Part shown: positions 12,500-24,049 of the stretch, in pieces | Numbering within the stretch: position 1 is the stretch's first letter | Layout: each line of letters opens with the position of its first letter | Assembly: GCA_020726505.1 (NCBI GenBank) | Contig: JAHLEZ010000001.1 | Span: 6,510,001 to 6,574,000, forward strand | DNA length: 64,000 nt | Reading direction: 5' to 3' | Source of the DNA: Leptodontidium sp. MPI-SDFR-AT-0119 | Lineage: Eukaryota > Ascomycota > Leotiomycetes > Helotiales > Leptodontidiaceae | Made by a program: the position numbers and the translations under genes | The notes under the pieces: generated by a model | Databases searched by the model: none | The model's input: only the letters and a program-made list of their open reading frames with translations | What the model was told of the DNA's origin: nothing

Positions 12500-14140
12500 A
12501 TGCCTTCCGTTGTACAAGAACCAAATGTGCAGGGCAGATTACTGCTAGTCTCTAACCGACTGCCCATTACTATCAAACGCTCCGACGATGGCTCCTACAG
12601 TTTCTCTATGTCCTCCGGCGGTCTAGTTACGGGTTTGAGCGGATTATCAAAGTCAACTACTTTCCAATGGTATGGCTGGCCTGGCCTGGAAGTACCGGAT
12701 GCGGAGGCGGGACCCATGGTAAAGAGATTGAAGGATGAACATGGCGCAGTACCAGTCTTCATCGATGATGAGCTGGCAGATCAACATTACAACGGATTCT
12801 CCAGTAAGCAGGCCGCCAGATTGAATACTGCATCTGCTAACAGCATCCGCAGACTCTATCCTCTGGCCTCTATTCCATTACCACCCCGGAGAGATCACAT
12901 TCGACGAGTCGGCATGGGAGGCATACAAGGAAGTCAACAGACTCTTCGCAAAGACCGTGGCAAAGGATGTACAAGACGGCGATTTGATTTGGGTTCACGA
13001 TTACCATTTGATGCTTCTACCAGAGATGCTACGAGAGGAGATTGGATCGAGCAAGAAGAACGTCAAGATTGGCTTCTTCCTGCACACGCCTTTCCCTAGT
13101 AGTGAGATCTACAGAATCTTACCAGTCCGAGAACAACTTCTTCTAGGAGTCCTTCATTGCGATTTGATCGGTTTCCATACATATGATTATGCACGACATT
13201 TCTTGAGCAGTTGCTCCCGGATCTTGTAAGTCGACTCGCAAACTATAGCGATTGTTGTCTAATTCTATATAGAGAAACACCGACCACACCAAACGGTGTC
13301 GACTTTCGCGGCAAGTATGTTACAGTCGCAGCATTTCCTATCGGAATCGATCCCGAGAAGTTTATCGAAGGTCTACAGAAGAAGTCCGTACAAGACCGTA
13401 TCGCTGTTTTGGAACGCAAATTCGAAGGCGTCAAGTTGATTGTTGGAGTCGATCGATTGGATTACATCAAGGGCGTTCCCCAAAAGCTCCACGCTCTCGA
13501 GGTCTTCCTAACCGAACATCCGGAATGGATCGGTAAGGTTGTTCTCGTTCAGGTCGCGGTACCTAGTCGTCAAGATGTCGAAGAATACCAGAATCTCCGC
13601 GCCGTAGTCAACGAGCTCGTTGGTAGAATTAATGGTCGATTCGGTACCATTGAATTCATGCCCATTCATTTCCTCCACCAGTCTGTCAATTTCGACGAAC
13701 TCACAGCTCTGTACGCCGTTTCGGATGCTTGCTTGGTATCTTCCACTCGTGATGGAATGAATCTAGTTTCCTATGAATATATCGCCACGCAGCGAAAGCG
13801 TCACGGAGTTATGATCTTGTCCGAATTCACAGGTGCGGCTCAATCTCTCAACGGTGCCTTAATTGTCAACCCATGGAACACGGAAGAACTCGCGGGAGCT
13901 ATCCATGATGCTGTCACGATGTCTCCTGAGCAACGCGAGATCAACTTCAAGAAATTGGAGAAGTACGTGTTCAAGTACACGAGTGCTTGGTGGGGAGAGT
14001 CGTTTGTGAGCGAGCTGGTCCGTATCAGTGAGCATACGAAGAAAAAACAGAAGAGGATCAGTGGCGCTGCGGAAAAGGTGCAGGAGTTGGCTGGGAATGT
14101 GAAAGATATGGTTCTTGGGAAGGATGATTTGAGTGATTAG
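12500..14140 (+). CDS. tps1: Alpha,alpha-trehalose-phosphate synthase (UDP-forming), GT20
   Basis: Makes trehalose 6-phosphate from UDP-glucose and glucose 6-phosphate in the cytosol, the first step of trehalose synthesis. Three exons, 12500-12803, 12853-13225 and 13273-14140, are split by introns of 49 and 47 nt. They encode 514 aa, the usual length for fungal Tps1. Visible landmarks are LLLVSNRLPI near the N-terminus, SSGGLVTGLSGL (phosphate-binding loop), WYGWPGLEVP, HYHPGEI, WVHDYHLMLLPEML, FFLHTPFPSSEI, GVDRLDYIKGVPQKL and the C-terminal SRDGMNLVSYEYIATQ. The ATG in CACGATGC begins the typical MPSVVQEPN start. Only the synthase domain is present; there is no phosphatase domain. The C-terminal tail after residue about 480 is Lys-rich and variable. 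Confidence 0.97.
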
Positions 14141-15509
14141 GAGAGGTTGGTAGGTTGATGAATTGACGGCATGGCATGGTATAGTATGGAAAGGGTGGCA
14201 TGGACGGATGACATGACATGAGATGAGTTGTTACGATACCAAGGTGAGCTCTGGTGAGCTCTGCATACAAGACTCTAGGCGTTTTATGAATGAATGCATT
14301 TGTTATGAACTTGCATAGCCCCTCTCATACCTAGGTATATCTATCATGTCTCACTGATGGATTATGAGATCTCCCTTGAAACACTTTCTCAGGGGTGGGT
14401 CATTTATCTACGGGTAAGTTGAGAATATGGCCACACGAGCTTTGCAGGTCAGCTTCACTACTAAAGTAGATCGGCCCGCTGCTTCCAGATATCGTGAGTT
14501 ATCTTTCATTTTGTATTTGAGTTTGAATGGAGACTAACTCCCTTCCTTGGTAGGTACTCACTGGATTGAGAGTGGTAACTGAAAGATGTATCTCTAACTG
14601 CTGAGGAGTCTCAATGGACGTCTCGCTTCGCCGCCATGCCTCTGCTCCCCGGCTCAGCTTGGGGCTTCACATTCAAGGCCGTAATATCTTCCCCCTTTCT
14701 CATTTTACCTCGCCTCCTTGATGTCCACTTTGAACAGGAATTGGCGAGAGAGAGAGATCCACATCAACAATCAGCTTCGCACACAAACTCGTCATCACTT
14801 ACTTCATCGTCAATTCACGTTTCAATTCAAAAATATCCGCTAAGCTGGGCGTGCATACGCATGAAACTTTGGTATTAGTTTGTCTGTAAGATGAATTGAT
14901 TTCCATGAATTCTTTGAGTGAGTTTGTTGTTAGCTCTATGACTGTATGTGGATAACGTGGGGTGGTTGCTCATAAAGGAGAGGAGAGAGTGCAAAAGAGG
15001 CGTGATAACGGGAATTATACAGGATGTTCATCTTGGTTGGTACTTCTCAACAATTCCTACCTCTCTACCTCCATAAATTCTATACCTCCCTACAATTCCA
15101 TTAAATTTATATCCCTAACCTCACTCCCTCTCTCTTCTTCCTAAACCCTAAACCCTCCCAAATGACCTTATTGTACCTCATGTGAAAAACTAACTCACTG
15201 CCGAGAACTGTGAGGGGGTTTCACGTTCTCGTTCTCGTTCGTCCATCCCCGATCACGGCGCCCTAACTACAACCGGTCTAGATCAAGACGCTAGGCGAAG
15301 AGAGATCTAATCTGATAAGATCCTGCACCTCCCATCCCATCCCTCCTTCTTCCTTATTGCTCCGATCTTTTCACGGCTTCAGGCCTGCAGAACAGCATTC
15401 GCAGTCTCATTGGGCTTTTGATGGTCACTTCGGAATCGCTTCAGACCGATTCAGAGTGGTCTTCATCACACTCTTGAGCGTTTTCACCAGCAAAATCTTC
15501 ACTAGCGAC
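14141..15509. other. Intergenic region upstream of hapX
   Basis: The first part holds a low-complexity GGCATGG/ACATG run (14165-14225). The last 500 bp are C/T-rich and form the probable promoter and leader of hapX. A CTAAACCCTAAACCC stretch near 15140 resembles a telobox but is too short to be called telomeric. The reverse CCAAT pentamer ATTGG lies at 15409-15413. Confidence 0.5.
15310..15318 (+). promoter_or_regulatory. ATCTGATAA site matching the SreA iron-GATA consensus
   Basis: The nonamer ATCTGATAA lies 192 bp upstream of the hapX start. It matches ATCWGATAA, the extended GATA site reported for the iron-responsive repressor SreA of aspergilli, which represses hapX when iron is plentiful. 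An exact nine-base match in that promoter is unlikely by chance, but binding is inferred. Confidence 0.6.
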
Positions 15510-17048
15510 ATGGCGTCACCTGCTGTGTCAACACCTTCCTCCGCGGGCTCTCCCCCGGCTCTTGCCCCAGCCCCTCCATCTCTTGCCATCCAGAACTACA
15601 ATTCCGCCAACATGAACGCTCTCTCTCCTGGAGCAGGCACTCCGACTATGGTGACGCGCAAGGAATGGATTATCCCACCACGACCGAAACCTGGCCGGAA
15701 GCCCGCCACTGATACCCCGCCGACCAAGCGCAAGGCTCAGAATCGAGCAGCTCAGCGCGCATTCCGAGAACGACGCGCTGCCAGGGTTGGAGAGCTGGAG
15801 GAGCAGCTTGATGAGGTGAAGGAAGACAATCAGAAACGGGAGGCGGATTTGAGGAACAAGATTGGCAAGTTGGAGGCGGATATCGAGAGATTCAGTGGGG
15901 AGATTCATTCGTGGAGAGTCCGATGCGATACCTTGGATCGGATTGCAGAGTATGAGAGGACGGAAAAGGAGGCTGCTCTTGCAGAACTATCGTACCTTCG
16001 AAATGGCGCACGAACAACAGGAACCGATGCTGTTCCACTCCCACCTCGCCATCTACGGCATAATGAGCCAAAGGCTACCGAACCACAACCATACACTGCT
16101 CCGGAGCCAGAATCTAATCTGGGATGTGGCGGATGTACTTCTACAAGCAATTGTGCCTGTGTTGAGCAGGCAATGGCTATCTCTACGTCTGGATGTGGCA
16201 AGTGTAGTCCGGATACTCACTGCGAGTGTTTGGAAGAGACCATCAAGGGAGCCGGTAGCGTGCCTCACTTGGAGTTGAAGAGACCACACTCGCCATCAGA
16301 GCAACATATCGAGAAGCGTCAACGTTATTCAGAACCCTCGACACCACTTGAAATCGACTTCACGGCACAGTTCTCATCCAAGCCTATTCAATCTCAAGAG
16401 GTTATCATCCACACAAGTCATCGACCACCTGGGGAATCATGCGGCTTCTGTGAAGAAGGCACATATTGCATGTGTGCTGAAGCAGCTTCCGCCGCAGCTA
16501 ACGCTGCCAATCAAGAGCATCGCGATGATAATCGACTCGCTCCTCTTCTCAATGAAGTCACTCCCCCACTCTCAGATACAGATGCCGAAGGTCCATCAAG
16601 AAAGTTACCTTCTCTACAGCCAATTCAGATGCACAGACCAGTCGACCCAACTTCCTCTAATTCATGCGCCAATGGTCCCGGTACATGTCAACAATGTCAA
16701 TCAGATCCAAAGTCCGGCCTCTTCTGTCGTTCACTCGCAGCCATCCGAGCAGCTGGTAGTACAGTACCAGAAGGTTGCTGTGGAGGTAATGCCGGCGGAG
16801 GTGGTTGTTGCAAGTCTCTTCCTGTCGCTGCTCCCTCTCAGCCACCTCCAAGTTTGTCCTGTGCAGATACCTACAAGACTTTATCAACGCACAAGAACTT
16901 CGAGCAAGCTAGTGATGAATTAAGCACGTGGCTTGGAAGGCTCCATGCCACGCCACCCGCGCACCCAGGTCGAGCTCCAATGGAAGTTGAGGCCGCAAGT
17001 GTCATGGGCGTGTTGAAGCTCTTCGATCGTCGATTTGGTCGAGGATGA
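15510..17048 (+). CDS. hapX: HapX, bZIP iron-responsive CCAAT-complex cofactor
   Basis: HapX joins the CCAAT-binding complex. It represses iron-consuming pathways in low iron and activates vacuolar iron storage in high iron. The single exon encodes 512 aa from the ATG in GACATGG; the frame is open further upstream without an ATG. In order: the Hap4-like complex-binding segment KEWIIPPRPKPGRKP (about residues 51-65), the basic region KRKAQNRAAQRAFRERR (73-89), a zipper/coiled coil (93-160), and four cysteine-rich regions. These are CGGCTSTSNCAC (206-217), CGKCSPDTHCEC (229-240), CGFCEEGTYCMC (311-322) and CQQC...C with a following GCCGGN...CC (about 386-433). They are the [Fe-S]/iron-sensing elements of the family. 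A conserved C-terminal helix follows. All diagnostic parts are present. Confidence 0.96.
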   Translation: MASPAVSTPSSAGSPPALAPAPPSLAIQNYNSANMNALSPGAGTPTMVTRKEWIIPPRPKPGRKPATDTPPTKRKAQNRAAQRAFRERRAARVGELEEQLDEVKEDNQKREADLRNKIGKLEADIERFSGEIHSWRVRCDTLDRIAEYERTEKEAALAELSYLRNGARTTGTDAVPLPPRHLRHNEPKATEPQPYTAPEPESNLGCGGCTSTSNCACVEQAMAISTSGCGKCSPDTHCECLEETIKGAGSVPHLELKRPHSPSEQHIEKRQRYSEPSTPLEIDFTAQFSSKPIQSQEVIIHTSHRPPGESCGFCEEGTYCMCAEAASAAANAANQEHRDDNRLAPLLNEVTPPLSDTDAEGPSRKLPSLQPIQMHRPVDPTSSNSCANGPGTCQQCQSDPKSGLFCRSLAAIRAAGSTVPEGCCGGNAGGGGCCKSLPVAAPSQPPPSLSCADTYKTLSTHKNFEQASDELSTWLGRLHATPPAHPGRAPMEVEAASVMGVLKLFDRRFGRG

Positions 17049-18289
17049 ACGTATTTCAATGATACCATGAAATTGGTTCCGACACTTCGCACGGGGAATG
17101 AAAACAACACGATGTGGTACGTCCTGTTGATTTTTGGCCGGCATCGATATGATGTTCGTTGCACATACTTGGGGGTTTCTAAAGGGGCTTTGGGACATCC
17201 ACCAATCCATCTATGAACTTGCGCCGGGCACTGCTGCCCTTCATAGAGAGCTACTGGCTCGGTTCACCCCGCTCTTGATCATGGCGTTAGGCATGTTGAT
17301 AAAGGTTGAATGATTGACTTGAAAGTTATGTATGTAGCATTCGACCATAGCATCCGTACCTCTCCTGCTACTATGCGGAGAGTTGGGAATTGGGAATGGG
17401 AATCGGGAATCAAAAATATTAATTGTCTCATTGTCCTTCTCTGATCTATTCATGTACTCAAGCCGCCTGTCGGAGTAATCATTGACAACGAACTGCACAC
17501 ATACCATCGGCCTTTGTGTCTCAGCAGCCTTTAAGACATGGCAAGCATGATTCCACGACTAAACAGGGAAGGCGTCCATTCACATCTATAAAGCTATGAC
17601 TAATCTAGCTACGGGTTATATTTGGGAAAGGCTGTCTACTGCTTTGGCACGGCAGATATCTCCTCTTTAAGTTGGAGCTGTGGGTTGATAGTTAGTTACA
17701 TGTTACATCTCGTCCATGGAATCTCCATCTAACAAAATTATACATTATAGCTACTCAAGTTACTCAGGTATCTGTCTCATGTCCTGGAGCAGCATTTTTA
17801 TCTCAAGGCCTGCTCTCGTTTTACCTTGTTTCTTTACAGTAAAGTTCCGCTCTTCTCAGCTCGGCGCTCTCGATCCCGTCTTTCGGTCTACAGCGGAAGT
17901 CAATCAAGTTCAGCGATAAGCTCTTGAATAATGTTTTCTCAGCACCCCATGCCAAGTAAGTTTAGCAAAGTGAGCACTAATGCAGAGCACCCGCCCCATA
18001 TCGTACGCTTACTAAATGAGAAAAAGGACATCCCAGGGGCTGCTGGACTCGCAAGGACAGCGAATGGAAGACCTTCAAGTAACTGGACTTTTGCCGCATA
18101 TCATATTCATTCCACTTAGTATTCTCAATCTATGTATTATTGTCAGTAAGCTTATTCTGAGTGCGCAAGGAGGAAACACTTAAGATAGGCATTCTCGGAA
18201 CGATATAGACGTGAGTGGGTTTCAACTCGGTAGCTTTCACGCGCAAACTAGCCCAGTTCCTATCATACAACTGTAGTTCTCAACTCAAC
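17049..18289. other. Intergenic stretch, nothing recognised
   Basis: The 3' flank of hapX and 5' flank of a dead hydrolase. Only short frames occur on either strand, with no RNA gene, repeat or paired inverted repeat noticed. Confidence 0.5.
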
Positions 18290-19100
18290 ATGTCGGACTT
18301 GTACATAACTATCGTCATGATCCCCGGAATATGGGATAGTCCTAAAATCTACGACGAAGTCTCCTTTAAACTCCAAGCTCAAGGCTACCTGAATACCACT
18401 ATCGCCCTCCCCATCACAAGTCGTTCCGTCGCCCGGAAATCCAACTATACACGACGATGAAGCTTTCATTCGCAGTAAGCTCGTCGAACTCATTGAGTCC
18501 AAGCATAGAGATGTCTTGGTAGTGATACATTCGGCAGGAGGCTTTTTGGGGACATCTGCAGTGCAAAATTTAAGCAGAAAGCTAGGGTCGAGAGAGGATT
18601 GAAGAGTAGAGTTGTAGGGTTTGTGTTTCTGAGCGCCGCGTTAGTGGAAGTTAGATATTCGCATAAGGAGTTGCCACCACCTTTCTTCGATGTCAATGTA
18701 AGTAGTGCTCTACTCTAGCTCGAGACTATGCGAGGGCGGAAGGGACTAGCCTAACTTAAAAGCAGAATGAGACCGGGGAATTGCATTGTGTTGACCCAAA
18801 GCACATACTGGTTAACGACATAGATGAAGAAAAAACGGCGAAATAGATGAAGGAACTGAGGTGTCAGCCAGCGAGAGGATAGGCCTGACGACTAAATATG
18901 TCGGATTCGAAGAAGCTCTAAGTGTATATCTGGTTTGTGAAAATGACCAAGCTGTCCCGTTGGCATAGCAGATGGAGCTTGCGAAACTGGCAGGCTCTAG
19001 GGTAGAGAAATGTGCTGCTGAACACATGCCCATGCTAAGTATGCCGGACAAAGTGGTAGATGTTATTATCGGCGCAGCGAAGGAGTTTGGACTGTCTTAA
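18290..19100 (+). pseudogene. Alpha/beta-hydrolase relic
   Basis: The start, MSDLYITIVMIPGIWDSP, is the usual fungal AB-hydrolase opening. The frame is then lost near 18420-18430. It resumes as a segment with LVVIHSAGGFLGTSAV, which keeps the nucleophile elbow but with HSAGG in place of the common HSYGG. It shifts again near 18592-18602 (TGA at 18600-18602) and resumes as RVVGFVFLSAALVEV. A plausible intron (donor GTAAGTAG after 18698) leads to NETGELHCVDPK, then TAG at 18844. The C-terminus is recognisable as VYLVCENDQAVPLA, a TAG at 18966-18968, then KCAAEHMPMLSMPDKVVDVI with the catalytic-His context (EHMPML), ending at TAA 19098-19100. At least two frameshifts and two stops make it non-functional. 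Confidence 0.85.
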
Positions 19101-19445
19101 GTTTCATCTGAGAGTTCACGTTCTGACAAGGAATCACTCGAAGTATAGATCTAAAAATGAATGGAAAGGATAAGCAAACCGAGGCAGAAGAAACAAACAT
19201 TAAAATGCAGTTCATGAGGCACATACTCTCCCAACCATTCTTAGGTGAAACGATGGGTTGAAAGCTCCGCTCGAGGCATAGAACTTTTTCAATCAGTAAA
19301 TGGCCATGGAATTAATTGCTGCCAAGACTTTGCATACATCTTTGTTCTTTGATCGAGTTCATAAGTAGAGCTAAGAAGTAAACAAGAAGATGGACTTCGC
19401 TTCGCGTGGGGAAGTGGCCCAAGATCCTTGGCACGCCGTGACATC
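19101..19445. other. Short intergenic spacer
   Basis: 5' flank of the NAD(P)HX dehydratase gene; nothing else seen. Confidence 0.5.
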
Positions 19446-20698
19446 ATGACCCCATTGCATCGCCAGTTCTCCACGACCCTCAATGTCTCTCATCTAGTAC
19501 GACCATCAACTATCCCAATGCCTGAAGAAACGTCCAAAATGACACAAACAACCAAAGAAATCCTGCTAAAAGTCAGGAAAATGATCCCACCAATGCTCGA
19601 GAAATTCCACAAAGGTACGAACAAGCCGGCTCCCGGCCTACACCACACCCTCGACCGAGTCTGAGTCTAACAGCATCAAGGGCAGATGGGTCGAATAGTA
19701 GTAATTGGAGGTAGTGAGGACTACACAGGGGCGCCTTATTTCTCAGCCATGGCCAGCGCGCGACTGGGCGCAGACATGGTAGGCATCTCCATCTTTATCC
19801 CTATCTCTTTCTTCTTAGTTACCCCCGCCATCGACTGACGAGACGACCATCAACAGAGCCATGTCATCTGCGAACCCCAAGCCGGACAAGTAATCAAGAC
19901 GTACTCTCCGAATCTAATGGTCCATCCATTAATGCGCCAATCCGCACACGCCAGTAGCTCCGACTCTGCCGCCTCAATCGCAAAGGGCATCATCGATATG
20001 CTACCCCGCCTACATGTGCTAGTTATTGGACCTGGGCTGGGAAGAGATCAGTTGATGCAAGATACGTGTGCGAAAGTTCTCGAGGCTGCGAGGGAAAGGA
20101 ATATGCCCTTTGTGCTAGACGCGGATGGGTTGAACCTGGCGCAGACGCGGCCGGAACTGGTGCAGGGATATAGGGAATGCATATTGACGCCGAATGTTGT
20201 GGAGTTTGGGAGGTTGTGTAAGAGTAAAGGGATTGATACCTCGGAGCTAGAGGATGGCAAGGGGGCGGAAAAACTGTCGAGAGCGTTTGGTGGCGTGACT
20301 ATCGTTCAGAAAGGCGCGAAGGATTACATTTCGAATGGGGAGCAGACCTTTGTTAGCGATATCGAAGGGGGGTTGAAGCGGAGTGGTGGACAAGGAGATA
20401 CGTTGACGGGTAGTCTGGCAACGTTTTTAGGCTGGAGGAAAGCATATCTAGACAAGCTTTGGGACCATGATGGGGACCTGGATGCAGCAGAATTGCTGGC
20501 TCTAGCTGCCTTTGGGGGAAGCTCGATTACGAGAGTGCGTCTTCTCCCCTTTTTTACTTGAATTATATTGATACAAAACAGGAATCCTCACGTTTGGCGT
20601 TCGCGAAGAAGGGGAGGAGCTTGCAAGCAAGCGACTTGACGGAGGAAGTTTATGTGGCATTCACAAATCTATTTGAAGGCTCTGGGCCGAAGTTATAG
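19446..20698 (+). CDS. ATP-dependent (S)-NAD(P)H-hydrate dehydratase
   Basis: Repairs hydrated NAD(P)H (NADHX/NADPHX) using ATP; ribokinase-fold, YjeF C-terminal (CARKD) family. Four exons, 19446-19614, 19681-19778, 19857-20534 and 20582-20698, give 353 aa. Landmarks are [28 protein letters not shown] opening (glycine-rich substrate loop), [39 protein letters not shown] and the C-terminal [14 protein letters not shown], whose Asp is the catalytic base in the family. The first 40 residues are Arg/Ser/Thr-rich with few acids and could act as a mitochondrial presequence; a later Met (about residue 25) would give the cytosolic form. Intron 1 joins at CATCAAG, completing KGQMGR. Confidence 0.95.
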
Positions 20699-21550
20699 AT
20701 CAGATCGGCGGAAACACATACAAATAATGTAAAAATCTAATAGAAACGAAGAGCGACCGACGCTCCCCCTCCTGCTTGCATCGCTGGATTGGCTAGGATC
20801 GGAATTCGCACTGCAGAAGGGAAAGTGAGATACTTTGGACACGAACATCTACCACTCTCAAGTTGCGCGAAGTCGTTAGCACCTCTATCTTTGGGTGCAG
20901 TTGTTAGTCATGTCATCGATGGAGCCTCATCCTAGAGACAAAGACTTCGGGGGCGAGCATCGGGTATCCCCAAACCGTACCTTAATACAATAGCAGCATT
21001 AGCTTTATTGGGATTAGTACTCTTTAGCTATGAGCTGTGTACTCCTTAGTAGGATTGACCTAGCGTCCCAGAATGACCTATCGATGGGGTACCTAGGTAA
21101 GTGTGAATAACACTAAACTTTGATTTTTCAGCAAGAGGCACTAATGCAATTGCATTTCTCCACGCAAAAGCTCTTCCGAACCAATTAAACAACTGAATAA
21201 GCTGCATGAATCTACAATTCGCCGCTATCAGCCCTCCGCATGCTAATCGGACCGCTACTGTACTGGATTTTCATCTCGTGGGTCTGAATGTTCACGATGT
21301 GTGGTCTACCAACGGCAGGCTCTTGGCTAATTCTCCGCTCTCGTTCGTTCCTTCAAGGGTCCATTCTCTCTCTAATCGTGTTGCATTTTATTCCTCCATT
21401 TTCACATCCTTTTATTTCTTCGTATATCATCACCTTGTTACTTTGCCTGCTGGCACAGTACACTGCACTGAACTGGATGCAAGGCAACCAAATTCTCAGC
21501 AAACTGCCGGGATATTTTCATTTCCTCGAGCTGTCTAACTGTTGCCCAAC
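20699..21550. other. Intergenic region upstream of MFS gene
   Basis: No gene supported. A plus-strand frame at 21206-21538 overlaps the probable 5' leader and has no family match. Confidence 0.5.
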
Positions 21551-23127
21551 ATGAGCTCCCACGCTTTCAGCGCTTTCATTGATATCGAGCCATCTTCGGA
21601 GAGGGAGGAAGCTTCAACAGCACCTGTTGCTCCAGCCAAAGCTTTCCCTCGAGTCTATCATTCCGTGCCAGATCCAATCGAGCTCGAAAACCTACAATGG
21701 GGAACAAGACTAAACGGCCCTTCCCAGCCTGGATCTGGGACTCAAACTCCACGGGATCCTACAGATCTGGAGATGAGCCGTCCACCAACTCCTGTCAATG
21801 AGCATGAGGTGGATGCTTTGCAGAGCTTCTCGTATCCTCCTATGAACAGATATAGAATGCTGTCGGTTTGTCTGATTAACCTCGGAAACGGGCTTAGTGA
21901 CTCGGCCCCTGGCGCTCTCATCCCATACATGGAGACGTAAGTTCTTCATGTGCGAATTCTTGCCACTCTGACTTCTGTTCCAGGCATTATAATATCGGAT
22001 ATGCCATCGTGTCCCTAATCTTCGTCACAAATGCCATTGGATTTATCTCGGCCGCCTTTTGCGTCGATGCTATTCGAGCCCATCTGGGACGAGCCAGGAC
22101 CATTATTGTTGCACAGTCACTGATGACCTGCGGATATATCCCGATTGTATGCACACCTCCTTGGCCAGTCGTTATCGTTTGCTTCTTCTTCTTAGGATTT
22201 GGGATGGCTATCAACTTAGCCATGGGGAACGTATTCGCAGCCAACCTTCACAATGGAACCAAGATGCTGGGGGCAATGCATGGATCATACGGAATTGGAG
22301 GCACAGTTGGCCCGTTGATTGCCACGGCTATGGTCACCAAGGGAAACTTGCTCTGGAGTCGATATTATTTCCTCCCCCTTTCCATCACTATGTTCAACGC
22401 AGTTCTTGCTGCATGGTCGTTCTGGAGGTACGAGGCAGAGGCTGGCATGTCCCTCCTCACGCCACTCGAAATCATCGCATCACAAAGACAGAACAACGGA
22501 ACTGCGAGCACAGAGCCTCAATTGCAGATCAAAGAACAACTTGCCAGGATGCTGCAGTCTTTCAAATCGAAGACTGTCATCTTGGGAGCACTGTTCATCT
22601 TTGCCTACCAAGGAGCCGAAGTTTCCATTTCCGGTTGGGTCATTTCCTTCTTGATCAGTGCTCGTCACGGAGATCCTGCATCGGTGGGATATGTCACTTC
22701 TGGTTTCTGGGCTGGCATTACGTTGGGACGATTTTTCCTCTCCCATCCGGCACACAAGATAGGAGAGAAACTCTTTGTTTATGGAATGGTTGTTGGAGCA
22801 GCTGTCTTCGAGCTTCTCGTTTGGCTGGTGCCGAACGTTATCGGGGATGCCGTGGCTGTCTCCATTGTTGGATTGTTGCTGGGACCAGTGTATCCTTGCG
22901 CTACAGTCATCTTCTCAAGAGCTATTGGCCGTAAGGAGCAGGTTAGCAGTTTGAGTGTCATCAGTGCTTTTGGATCTTCTGGAGGAGCGGTGGCCCCATT
23001 CACGACTGGTATCTTGGCTCAAGCTGCGGGTACGTTCGTCTTGCACCCAATCTGTATCGGGCTCTTTACTGTTATGCTTGGGTGTTGGTTCGTCTTGCCT
23101 ACACCCAAGAAGCGCAGTACCGAGTAG
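21551..23127 (+). CDS. Major facilitator transporter, BSC6-like
   Basis: Membrane carrier of unknown substrate, most like the fungal family that includes yeast bypass-of-stop-codon protein 6. Exon 1 (21551-21936) joins exon 2 (21984-23127) over a 47-nt intron, giving 509 aa. A cytosolic N-terminus of about 100 residues rich in Pro/Ser/Thr precedes the helices. Transmembrane segments are visible as YAIVSLIFVTNAIGFISAAF, VVIVCFFFLGFGMAINLAM, TVILGALFIFAYQGAE, KLFVYGMVVGAAVFELLVWL, AVSIVGLLLGPVYPC and ICIGLFTVMLGCWFVL, among others, consistent with 12 helices in two halves around a Gln-rich central loop. The loop after the second helix, VDAIRAHLGRAR, resembles the MFS motif A position. No cluster partner suggests a substrate. 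Confidence 0.9.
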
Positions 23128-24049
23128 ATATCTTTCGAAGAGAAAATCCGCAGGAAACAATCATCTAGTGGGCGTTATTCTGTGGATGGTGATTGGACGG
23201 ATGGATTTGGAAAGGACGAGGACGAAATTTTTATGAGGTTGATATTTACTTTTGTGCATTTACAAGCGGAGGCGCTGTGGCGTTCAAACCTTAGGAAGGG
23301 AAAAGGCTTTGAACGTTGGGACATAGCTTGCGGCGTTGCGGATGCTTCATGGCGTTAGAATACCCGTTCGACGTTAGGACATGATCTTTGATTTTAATTT
23401 CATTTTTTCGATTATTTTAGGTGGATTTAGTAATGTTTGGGCGGATCTTGCGGTTTGAGATGGGAAGGGGCAATTTCTTGAGTCAGCAAGCAAACAAAGA
23501 TTGGCTACTTATTTATGTCTATCCATAACAGAAAACATATCACACTCTTTTGCCAATCATGAGGCGTGAGGTTCTCAGAGAGCTCAGGCAATACTTATTA
23601 GCAACTTCTCCATGTATTCCTAGCAAGTAAACCTTGGACATTCGTTGAAGCTGAATGTTCTTATCAAAGGTATTCATCAACATGTCTTCAAAATAACTGA
23701 AACTCTCACAACTGATGGTTCTTTTCGGTAAAAGAGCTCCTCCGACCACGGATCCGGTACTTTAACACTGCCCGGTATGGAGCGGGAGCCAAGCACCTAC
23801 CCCGGACAAAAGGTGTGGCGTGGGGTTCCCAAGGCTGCCCTGGTTGGACATTCCTTGCCGAGGCTGAATGGCATCGGATGTCTCCAAACCCATTTCTTAA
23901 GCCGAGTGTCACGAGCCGCGCGATATTTAGTGCATCTGCTCCTTGTTCTTTCACCTGTCAATTCTCTAAACGGCTGGTTTTGTTTCCCGGTAACAAATTT
24001 CTTCATTTTCCTGCAATTACCCATCCTTTAATACCCTAGATTCCTTACC
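23128..24049. other. Intergenic region between MFS and ACAD genes
   Basis: Nothing recognised apart from short frames; a T-rich stretch lies near 23385-23420. Confidence 0.5.

Noticed and set aside
15138..15160. CTAAACCCTAAACCC as interstitial telomere
   Set aside because: Only two units and of plant-type, in a C/T-rich promoter; chance or a telobox-like motif is more likely.
22059..22934. 291-codon second plus-strand frame
   Set aside because: Shadow of the MFS transporter in another frame, without family similarity.
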